From: Moniliella sp. 'wahieum'
Lineage: Eukaryota; Basidiomycota; Moniliellomycetes; Moniliellales; Moniliellaceae
Assembly (NCBI GenBank): GCA_003971905.1
Contig: RSEE01000038.1
Coordinates: 372,001-436,000 of the forward strand
Length of the DNA: 64,000 bases
Direction of reading: 5' to 3'
The notes under the pieces: model-generated
Database searches by the model: none
Told to the model about the DNA's origin: nothing
The model's input: the letters and a program-made list of their open reading frames with translations, nothing else
Program-made: the position numbers and the translations under genes
In this document: positions 1-8,819 of the stretch, one piece after another
Layout of the letters: the number at the start of each line of letters is the position of its first letter
Position numbering within the stretch: position 1 is the first letter of the stretch

Positions 1-2546
1 GGGGTGAACGCTGCCACATGGATGCGTGGGCGGTTCGCCGTCTCAGGGAGGCCTTCCGACGGAGGGGCAGACGAAGGGCGCTTGAGCATCGGAACAGCCC
101 CCTCTTCGTCCTTGGAGGCCCTTCTGCGCCAACGTTGCCATGAGACAAGTCTTCTGTCTCCAGCTCGACAAGAGGGCAGTTGCGGAAAAAGTACCACATG
201 ATCAAATGGAGATTAGGCACAAATGCCGTAGACACCTCAAGTTCTGAAAGAGGCAAGGAAGAGGTTAGCAGGCACAGCGCCAAGAAAGGGAAAACGTACC
301 ATCGGTGCCAAGACTGTTGACCAGGGGGAAAATGCATTCGACAGCAAGGGGGAGTTCAATGTCAAACAGCCACTCGTACAGACACCGGGCCGCCAGAACG
401 CGGTGGTAGGTCATGTCCGACTTGGCATACATGAAGATGCGCTCGAGCGGGCTTAAGTTGCCATCGTCAAACTGGCCACCATCTTCATGGATCTCCTGGT
501 CGTCATCTCCTTCGTCAAGTGCGTCAGGCGGGGAAGGCATATCCCCGTCGCCATGGAAATCTTCCTCCTCGGGCGTGCTCTCGGCATCGGCTTGGTTCAC
601 ATTATCGTCCCCGTTAAAGAGAAGGGCAGGGTTGAACTGTAAAAAGGCACGCGAACCACGCTTGGACCGACGTTGGTACGCTCGTTCCAGGTCTTCGTAA
701 TCTTGCTCGGCCGTGGCCGGGTCATCGGCTAGAACATCCGTCTCGTTGGAGGGGGGTTCGTCGGCATTGGAGTACTGGTGGCGCGACATGCGAAGATGCT
801 GGGTCAAACGGGTCGTGTCGGGGTCATCGTCGTCCTCCATCACAGCCCGCACACGCGGGCAAGAGCGTGGCGCTGCCGCCGCTCTTGATCGGGAAGCTGA
901 TCAAACCCATCGTCTTCCCCGCCACTTTCTCCATCTGCATCCGACACCTCTTGCTCGTCATCCGTGTTGCCACCGACGCTGCCTCGGCCTGAGCCAACAG
1001 AGGCGGAGTCGTCCGACTCGGACCCCACGTCGTCCGGATCGTCACTCAATTCATACCCCGAACGCGGGGGCATCCCGATAAAGCTGCGCTTCTTGGGAGG
1101 AGACTGGGACATTTCCCCCGGACTCGTCCCTGTTGCATTCGGAAAAGTGGACGCAACGGACGAAGGGGATCCAGGGTGAGCGCTGGAATCGACAACTCCA
1201 GGAGGAAAGGCAACAGGGGAGCTATTTCCGGCAAACACCCCAAGTGCTGCATCCGTCGTCACGCGCATCCCAGCCAATCGAGGGGAGGACAGGGTTGCTG
1301 GTGCGCCACCGCTAGCAGCATAGATCCGAGCGGCACTCAGTCCAGGGCTGGCAGGAGAGCGGAGAAGGACAGGAGAGCTAGAGAGCCGGGCATCGGGGTT
1401 GGGCGTCAAAGCCGAAGGGGAGAGGGAGGGTGTGAGGCCAACCGAACCGGGGCTGAAAGCAGAATGAGGGAGACCATGTGCTTGCCCTGCCCGCTCATGA
1501 TGAGGAATGAAAATGGGAGCAGCGGGATGGGATTGCTGACGCGGGGAAGAGCCGTACGCATCGCTAGCATCGTAGCTCGACCGAGGGGGGACCCTCCAAA
1601 TTGGCAAAGGCGGTGGCTTGGGCTGGAGGAAGCCGGCCTGGTCCGTCGAGGGAGGACCCACTGGAAGCAGAGGTACTACTATTGGCGGAACTTCCTGAGC
1701 CAGACCGGGGCCGACGCGCGGAAGTGCGTCGGACCAACGCTCCAATGGCGGAAAGCTCACTTGAGTCTTGACCGACGCGAAGGGGAGAGCCAGAGATGGC
1801 AACTGGCTGCTGCCGAGGCGAGCGACGAGAGCAGCGGACGGCCATATCGGGAGAACGGCTAGCCCGACGAGCCAAGGGAACTGCAGAGGGTGATAACCTA
1901 ACGGGAGGCGTACTGGGCCGCCCTTGGCGGCCAGAGCTAGTGGTGTGGTCACTAGAGGAAGAGCGGCGACTGGAAGTGGGAGAGTGGACGGCGTTCTCCG
2001 ACCCAGGCCAAGCAGAGTCCCAAGGGTGGCCCGGTTCGTGGCCCTCTACACCGTGCGTGGAGGGGAGTGACTGGGGCGAGAGCGGCAGTTTTTCCGGGGG
2101 GGAGGCAGCATACTGGGCCAGCTGGGACGGCAGCGAAATAGGAAGGGATCCCGGAAGGGAGCTGGCACTTGCGCCACTGCTCTGGCGGCGGTGGCGCGAC
2201 ATGCGGCGCAAGGGCGAGGTGAGGCTGGAGGCGCGATAGGGGGACAGTGTTGGGGAAAGGGTGTCCGGTAAGCTGCCGGCCGTGAGCGGAGGGGTGGTTG
2301 GGAGGGCAGTGCCTGTGATGCGAGGAGAGGCGGCATTTGTCTGCCTGGACGCTGCGTCTGGGTCTGGGTCTGGGTCTGCGTCGGCATCGGCGGCAGCCCG
2401 GGCGGGGGCGGGCGACGAGGAGGTGGTGGTGGTGGCGGAGCGAGACGCGGGAGCGGGGATGGAGATGGGCTGGATGCGGGGGGAGGCCACAGCGGGTCGG
2501 ATGCGCCGGGGGGCGGGGGCGGCGGATGGCCCGAGGAGGGGGGCAT
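1..2546 (-). CDS. Serine/threonine protein phosphatase 4 regulatory subunit 1 (PP4R1)-like, 3' part outside window
   Basis: The 265-840 part reads into a typical PP4R1 segment (LSPLERIFMYAKSDMTYHRV, then LPLAVECIFPLVNSLGTDG). A GTACGT donor near 300 and an AG acceptor near 244 splice it to FVPNLHLIMWYFFRNCPLVE, another hallmark of the family, and the frame then runs off the window start. PP4R1 proteins are HEAT-repeat scaffolds that regulate the PP4 catalytic subunit. Upstream lies a long Ser/Pro/Ala-rich, probably disordered N-terminus (840-2546) starting at an ATG at 2546-2544. It is coding-like but changes frame at C-runs near 2500 and 1585-1590 and again near 845. Removing one C at 1585-1590 restores a continuous frame. 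The conserved part is certain enough. That the N-terminal extension belongs to the same gene is inference. Confidence 0.72.
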
Positions 2547-3199
2547 GGCGGGGGATGCGACTGGGTTAGGCAGGAGGGCGTCAGATCGCAGAGCAGACGT
2601 GGCCCACAGGCGCCAGATACATACCAGGGCGAGGACGGAGCAACACGGCACAGCGACGACACAAGCACGGCGAGACGGGCACAGACAAGCGGGGCGATGG
2701 GCAACGAGGAGCAGCAGCGCCGCAGCAGATCGGCGGGCGAGGCGGGGCTCGCAGCTGACGGTTGGCCAGACAGCCGAGCACGGCCAGCCGAGCGGCCTCT
2801 TCCTTGCGCCAGCGGCTCTGCTCGGCTGCTCGGCCTGCTGCCCCCCCGCCGGCCGCCAGCAGAGTGTCCTTTTTTGCCCCGTTTTTCTGCCTCGCCTTTG
2901 CAACACTGCCTTAGGTAAGCCCACCCGCCCTCCGCCGCCTCGCCCCGTCGTCTGTCCTGCTGCACATGGCCGTGCCCGCCTCGCCAGCCCCCGCTGCCCG
3001 CTCCCCCACCACCCGCCCTCTTCCACGCCCTGCACCAGCCCCCGCTCCCCGTCTGCCCGTCCCCTCTCCACCGTAGTATCCATAGCATTGCCCCCCCCCC
3101 CCCCGCCCCCTTGAGCGCACACACGAGAGGCAAAAACATTGCATCCGCTCCCGTCCCCGCCGGGAACGCAAGGGCCCGGGCGTTCGGCCAGCAGCCCCA

Positions 3200-3987
3200 C
3201 TACTCGTCATCCGAGACATCCTCGTCATCCTCATCATCATCGTCTGCATCGCTTCAGTCAGTCCACCTGCCCCATCGCCCTGAGCGCCCGCCAAAGAGAC
3301 AGGCTGCCCCGCCCAGCACTCACCTGCAATGTCTGCCACGTCGATCCCCGCGGTCGCCTCGGCCTTGCGCAGGCTGTCGTACAGCTCCTTCCCCAGCGGA
3401 GTGCTTGCATTGACAAGATCCACCGGTTTGTCCCCATTCTTGTTAACTTCGCGAGGGTCGGCACCCGCTTCGAGCAGCTGCTCCACTACCCAAATCAGAT
3501 GCCACGTCAGTCTCCCAAACTCGACACAAGAAATCTCGCCTGCACGTACCGACCCAGTTGCGCAAATGCTCGTCCTGAAGCTTGTCAATGGCCTCGTGGA
3601 GCGGAGTGTTACCGTCGAGGCGGTTGTGCAGGTCCACATCCACCGCCTCCTCTAGCAGCTCGGGGAGAACTGTCGTGGCGCCCGCGCCTGCAGCATAATG
3701 CAACGCCGTGTTGCCCAAGCCGTCCTGAAAGTTCACGTCAAACGTGTCAGCTTAGAGATGATCTCCTGGTACATCTCTTCATTGTCTGTGCGTGCCGCAA
3801 AGAGCAGGCGCTGATCTGGCAAACAGAGGAGACTAGGTTAGCACACCACTGACAAGCACCGCCACGACAGCCGCAGCTGCAGTGACGGGATGCGGAGTAC
3901 CTCGGGGGGAAAGATGCATGGTATGGCATGGCGCCCATGTCCATGCGCACCAAGGGACTTACTTGGACTGGCCCCTTGCTCCGACAT
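3200..3987 (-). CDS. Small ankyrin-repeat protein with acidic tail
   Basis: Four exons are visible: 3987-3963 (MSEQGASP), about 3821-3550, 3485-3324 and 3243-3200, with GT..AG introns between them. The ankyrin repeats are plain: GLGNTALHYAAGAGATTVLP, then LDGNTPLHEAI, then LLEAGADPREVNKNGDKPVD. The C-terminus is a run of Asp/Glu (DDDDEDDEDVSDDE). This matches the small ankyrin-repeat family of fungi typified by S. pombe SPAC105.02c-like proteins, whose molecular role is not established. One base is missing at about 3748 (CTGACACG where CTGGACACG would keep the frame), so the raw frame breaks inside the first repeat. The gene lies upstream of the PP4R1 gene in the same orientation with about 650 bp between. 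Confidence 0.85.
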
Positions 3988-4324
3988 GGTCGTCTAGCCG
4001 TTCCAGTTGAACGCGTTGGTTGCTTCAGCGCAGCTGAGGGCGGTAACCTGGCTAGGCAGAGCGGGCTGGCGTGGCGGGCGTGGCGCTGCCTCTTACGTAT
4101 GCATCTGTGATAGATGGGTGCACGTGACCTGTGATGATCAAGCAGAAGGAGCAGTGCCAGTAATATGTGTAAGCGTTAGCGCGTAACGTTTCGCCACGAA
4201 CGGTAGCTATACACACAAGCTAAAGAGAGGTGTTATAAAACTGAGTATCAGCTGGCAATGCACGGAAAGGGCAAGTTGCGGCGCTCAAGCGCTCAGCCTA
4301 GCTATGGACAACGGGGTGTGTCCC

Positions 4325-4330
4325 AAAAAA
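4325..4330 (-). terminator. RNA polymerase III terminator of tRNA-Val
   Basis: Six T residues on the minus strand follow directly on the discriminator base of the tRNA gene. This is the usual Pol III stop signal. Confidence 0.85.
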
Positions 4331-4427
4331 TGACTTCGCCCGGGCTCGAACCGGGGACCTTATCCGTTAACTTCGCAAGAAGAGCCGTTGTTAAGGATAC
4401 GTGATAAACCAACTACACCACGATGCA
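4331..4427 (-). tRNA. tRNA-Val (anticodon AAC) with an intron
   Basis: On the minus strand the D-arm (TGGTGTAGTTGG), an anticodon stem TATCC/GGATA, variable loop AGGTC, and T-arm CCCGG-TTCGAGC-CCGGG are all recognisable and follow eukaryotic tRNA-Val closely. The anticodon loop TTAACA..C gives AAC and is interrupted after the base 3' of the anticodon by an intron of about 20 nt. A-box and B-box promoters are internal, and a T6 terminator follows. The 3' acceptor strand CGAAGTC should pair with GACTTCG, but the 5' strand reads TGCATCG, which leaves two mismatches (positions 1 and 4). The D-loop has one extra T. This may be a sequence error, a diverged copy or a pseudogene. Confidence 0.82.
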
Positions 4428-5183
4428 GTGGTCTCAGTGTGGTCCCAACGCATTAGAGCATGTTTCTTGATTGTTTTCATGGCAATATCGTTTCCTTCTA
4501 TTTTGCATGCCCTTGTTCGCCCAACCGCAAAACTCGTCCCTTTTCTTCAGAGGAACAAATCACGAACACAGAGTATAAGGTCGAGGAGAGAAGACAAGGA
4601 GGAGGCGAATATAACACTGAGGGGTACAACTAAAGACGAAGGCATCGAGGACAAGGTAGTGGCTTGGTGCTGCTCGGCGACGTGGAGAAAACATGGAAGA
4701 GAGGAGTGGATTACCTCTTTGCGCCCGCGTTTCAACGTTCAACGTTCAACTGCTGGGTACTAAGAGGTTTTGGTTCGAAAGGTTTCCTCCAAGGGAGACC
4801 AGCCCAAAGGGGGGAGGCTACGTCCGTGTGTGCCGAATGTAATTGCGCACCGGGGTTGCAGACCGAGGGAGATGAGCTTGGCGCACGCTTTGCTCTCCTA
4901 CAAATTCCGCCAACCTCTTGGCTTCCGTGCCCGGCGAAACCATGACCTGCGGAAAACTTAGCTGTGTCCTATACCTGAGTCCAAGCTCGTACCACAGATG
5001 ATTATTCGCTCCCACCATTTTGAGTCCCCGTTGTGTGTACAATCCATCTGTGCACATGTAGGCGTAGCACGACGTATGCAGGACAATGATCATCCACGGT
5101 GCGACTAACCCACCAAGTGTCGAGATGAGGGTTGAGAACAGCAGAGCATCCGTAAACGAAAAACAAACAAATTGAGTGACTGA
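4428..5183. other. Intergenic, no gene recognised
   Basis: The short open frames here have no recognisable domain and no gene-like start. The only structure noted is a tandem TTCAACG word at 4731-4750, which recurs elsewhere in the window. Confidence 0.6.
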
Positions 5184-6770
5184 TTACTGGCACGTGCAAA
5201 AGAAGTCAGCCAACTGTCCCCGCGGGAGCAGGGGAAATGCAGGTATGTTTTCAAAGCAAGAAGGCGACGGTGCCGAGAGCCAGGAGAAGGACCGGCCCTG
5301 TGACGGATGTGCGCATCGCACCTGACTGTTGGGAAGAGGAGGAGGTAGGTGCGGACCCGAGCCGGAGCGTGCCGCCGAGGCCGGGGGAGACGACGAGGCG
5401 GTACTCGAGGAGACTGCCGAGCCCGAGGGAGACGAGGAAGCGGTAGTCGAGGAGGCTGCCGAGCTCGAGGGAGACGACGAGACGGTACTTGAAGAAGCTG
5501 CCGAGCTTCCACTCCCGCTGCCTGCCGGCGCATCCACATGGTCATCAATGCCCTCGACAAAGAGACGGTACTGGCTCTGCGGGTCGGAGAGCATGGGTAA
5601 TCTTGGTGGGAGTAAGGAAGAATGTCGAGGGTAAAGCTGGCGGGGTTAAAGGGTTTGTATGCGTTTTCCAAATTCGTCCCACGAGAGAGATGGTCCGATC
5701 CCTCGCATTGCGCAGGCGGCTTCGTGTCACCAGCGCCATTGTCTTGGGAACCGAGAGCGTGGTGCATGGTCCTCGAAAAGTAGCGCTGAATCGTGGCGTT
5801 GCGGTCAAAGCCGTTCTTGGCATAGGCAGGTACACCGTCCAAGCCGTACGGCCAAGTGTCGAACCCGGTAGCCGGGCACTGCCCCTGGCCTGGCGAGACG
5901 GGGCGGTCGGTGGTGGGCCAGGTGTAAGAGCCACAGTTCCCATACCAGAACGTAGGTTGCGTCATTAGGTCCGGGCTTGCGCAACATGGCGTACCGTTGG
6001 GTAAAGGAGCAACCCAGGAGTGGCCAGCCAGGACAATGTGTTCACATTGGGGTAAGTTGTGCGGTTGAAAAACAGGTCGAGCATCTCATCAAATGCACGG
6101 AAAGAGGACACCGATGCATTCCCCGGGCCCCGTGAGATTTGTCCCTCCGCCCAGCTTCCCGATCCAAAGTACAAGTCCCCATCTTGAACGGCACCGGCGG
6201 ACTGCTCCAACGTGGACTGCCAAGCAGGCGCAGCAACAAGGATGGTGGACAAGTCTACGCCCAGGGTGGCATGTTGGCGGCGAGGAGATCGTTGCGGGCC
6301 AGGCTGGCGTACTTCCAACTATCGCGGGGCTTGCCGGGCTGGATGATAACGACGCGTTTGATCTTGGTTGGATCTTTCCCCGTCTCGACATAGTAGGGAA
6401 GGATGCCGCCCTGGTTGGGGTCGCCTACGTAGAGATCACGCTTGAGGTCAAAGCCGAGCAGTTGGGGAAGCTCCGTCCAGCCCGTGGTCTGGCTCCCGCC
6501 TACCTGAGGCGAACCAATAAGATGGGTTGCTGCACCACTCTTTGGGAGTTTTGCGCCGCGTCCTGGCCTTGAAGAATGACGGTTTGCCCTGCGGCGTCCT
6601 GGGCGGGCGCCAGGGGGGGCATCGCCGTTTTTGAACTTGGTGGCCAAGTAGCTAGCTGGGTCCAGAGGGTCAGCCCCGCTCTGCCGGGCAAGCGGGACAT
6701 GCTGGACGGGTTGGGCACGGGTTGCCGCTGCAGCGAGGCTGACTGCGACCAGTGGAATCGACAGACGCAT
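5184..6770 (-). CDS. Secreted alpha/beta-hydrolase-fold protein with Ser-rich C-terminal tail
   Basis: The start ATG at 6770 opens a signal peptide (MRLSIPLVAVSLAAAATRA). The body contains DLYVGDPNQGGILPYYVETG, IKRVVIIQPGKPRDSWKYAS, and in a neighbouring frame LAGHSW near 6030, a GHSxG-like nucleophile elbow. Downstream come FWYGNCGSYTWPTTDRP, a His-containing block near HHALGSQDNGAGDT, and SHQDYP before a long Ser/Ala-rich stretch of about 70 residues (5270-5530). This pattern fits a fungal family of extracellular alpha/beta-hydrolase-like proteins whose substrate I cannot name. The tail looks like a glycosylated linker or cell-wall anchor region. At least four frame breaks occur. One is at 5595-5597, where one more C would join HQDYP to MLSDPQSQY. 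Exact C-terminus uncertain. Confidence 0.65.
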
Positions 6771-7375
6771 CTTCTCTGACCTAGTTGGTGTGGGGGGAAC
6801 GAAGCGACAGCGACTGGCGGGCACGGTCTGGCGAGTAAGGTGTTATGATTCGATGACGGATGACGGACACCGGTTGGTCTCTGGAGCGGCCATAATGTGT
6901 CCCGCGCCCAGTGCTGTGGAAAAGCCCTCGGCACGCGTCACGTGTGCTGCATCATGCATCGCGGGTAGCGCCAAGCCTTGGCGTCTGACTGCGCTCCGGC
7001 AAGGCTGCTGCGAAGCCAAGGGTGCTAAGCGCTAAGGCCGAGTGTTGCATGTTGCGCTCAGCGCGCTCAGCTCAGCGCAGTGCTGCCGTGAATACTGAGT
7101 GTGCGCGGAGTGTACAGAGCCACCCCCAGGGGGGCTGTGATATGATCGATGAAGCTTGGAGCTTGGAGCTTGAAGTGGGAGGGCAGCGCAAAGCACGCAG
7201 GCAGGCGCCCGCAAGAAGCACTTCGCCTGGGGGCAGTGTGCCATCCGGCCGATCCAACAGGGTACCCTATACTGCCTGAGGCGCGAGGCCGATGAGGCTG
7301 AGCTCGCCTGTGACCTAGTGACAAATGGCATGTCACATCTGACACTGGAAGCGCCTTGACTAGCTTGAAGCTTGA
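6771..7375. other. Intergenic with palindromic words and AGCTTGAAG-type repeats
   Basis: No gene is seen. Notable words are CTCAGC/GCGCTCAGC runs at 7055-7085, an imperfect AGCTTGGAGCTTGAAG array at 7151-7175, and TAGCTTGAAGCTTGA at 7361-7375, which is the target site of the retrotransposon. Confidence 0.6.
7371..7375. repeat. Target site duplication CTTGA, left copy
   Basis: CTTGA directly precedes the 5' LTR and is repeated at 12415-12419 after the 3' LTR. Five-base duplications are usual for Ty1/copia integrases. Confidence 0.9.
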
Positions 7376-7534
7376 TGTTGACATCCGTCCTAGGACCGCG
7401 CGGACCCTGAGTCACGTGAGTCAGCTTTCATTCCTTCCGAGCTCGCACAGTCTTCTGGACGAGTCAGTCGCAGAAGCTTCTTAGTCAAATACGACGTTCA
7501 GTGCTCACATTCTGTGGTAGTAGCGAGGCCGACA
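7376..7534 (+). repeat. 5' LTR of copia element (159 bp)
   Basis: It begins TGTTGACATCC and ends GAGGCCGACA, with TG..CA termini. It matches the 3' LTR except for one missing C and one A/C difference. It is short for an LTR. No clear TATA box is seen. Confidence 0.95.
7408..7423 (+). promoter_or_regulatory. Composite site in LTR: two TGAGTCA boxes overlapping CACGTG
   Basis: TGAGTCACGTGAGTCA holds two direct Gcn4/AP-1-type heptamers and a central CACGTG E-box. The same 16 bases occur in the 3' LTR at 12287-12302. Binding by a bZIP or bHLH activator is inference from the motif alone. Confidence 0.45.
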
Positions 7535-7587
7535 GAGTTACTCCTTATCTGCTCATCCCTGAGCTGGCCAAAACTACACCCACAACC

Positions 7588-8819
7588 ATGGGCGCCAACG
7601 CTAACACCGATCTCTCGGTCAGCGACACCACAATGGTGAACAAGCGCGATTACTGGACACCAACCGGTCGCGATCCGCCACCGATTGGCACCGACAACGA
7701 GGAACTCATGATGCTTTGCGCCGAAGCGCACCTGTGGTTCAAGAAGACGAACGACATCGATGTCGTTAAAGAGAAGATCAACAGAGCTATACACGACAGA
7801 GCCGAGTGGCTTGGATGGAAGGACGAACTACGTCTATCACGACAAACTGGGGTTCGAGGGCTACGAATTTGTGGTGCAAAACATCCACCAAATGGAACTC
7901 AACCCAACGCAACTTTGGGGCACCTACAGGCGCAGCCTCGCGACCCGAGTACGACCTTTACAGATCACTACGCGAGTCTCCACCAAGAATATCAAGTGGC
8001 CTGATCTGAACAAAGCCCGTCCGCCTAACAGCGCTTGGGAAGAGAATTTCTTCGCGATAACAGATGCCCACCCCACGCAAGCGACGTCGTCCAGAATGGT
8101 CGCAGCTCCCGCTACTTCACCGAGGACCTCGACAGACGCTTGCACAACCTTCTTAGGGAAGCCATGCCGTCAACCCTCTTCCGGACGATCCGCACCCACC
8201 ACGAAATATCATGCACCCAGGACACGCTGAACATGCTGCGTCAGCGGTATGGATATACGCCTACCGCAAACAGAGGGCCTCTACTCATTCGCTACTTTTC
8301 GGCCGACCAAGGAAACCGATCGGTCGAGACTACCTCGACTACATGGAAGAGATCAGTGCAAGCCTGACGCGAGCGGGCATCCCACTTACGGAAGAGCAGG
8401 AACGCACTGGGATCCTACTCGGCTTACGCGACATGAGCATTCGCCAGCGTGAACGCTCGAGTCTAGACAAGTTACGGCAGGCCGTGATGGACATACCAGC
8501 CGCCACGTATCCCGGTGGAGAAAGGAAGAGAAACGGAGGCAAGCCGGTCAACGGAGGAACGCCTTGGACTCGACCCGACAGCGGGGGACGACCCACCAGC
8601 GGGGAAAAAACTCCAGCGGGGCAAAGCCGGCGACGACAACCTCGCGGACACAAAGACCAAGGGGCAAGACCGCACCAACCACCCTGGCGCAGCGCGACGT
8701 CTAATAAACCTGTTGTCCCTCCGCGCAACCCAGGCCGAGCCAACGCTCACGTCGCTCAGAGAGCGAGCTCTCCCGAGTCTGAAGTGATTGACGTTGATGC
8801 GGGCACAGCTGACTACTAG
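7588..8819 (+). CDS. gag: Copia Gag (capsid) region, broken frames
   Basis: The start ATG at 7588 has a good context (ACAACCATGGGC). The product begins MGANANTDLSVSDTT and is hydrophilic. Later pieces in other frames include YFTEDLDRRLHNLLREAM, TLNMLRQRYGYT and ISASLTRAGIPLTEEQERT, which resemble capsid segments of fungal copia Gag. The C-terminal part is Gly/Arg/Pro-rich and basic (about 8510-8760), suggesting nucleic-acid binding. I see no CCHC zinc knuckle. The frame changes about three times (near 7830, 7950 and 8330). It ends at TAG 8817-8819, in the same frame as the protease that follows. Confidence 0.75.

Noticed and set aside
7501-7587. Earlier start for Gag inside the 5' LTR
   Set aside because: The ATG at 7588 has a better context, and the upstream part is LTR and leader.
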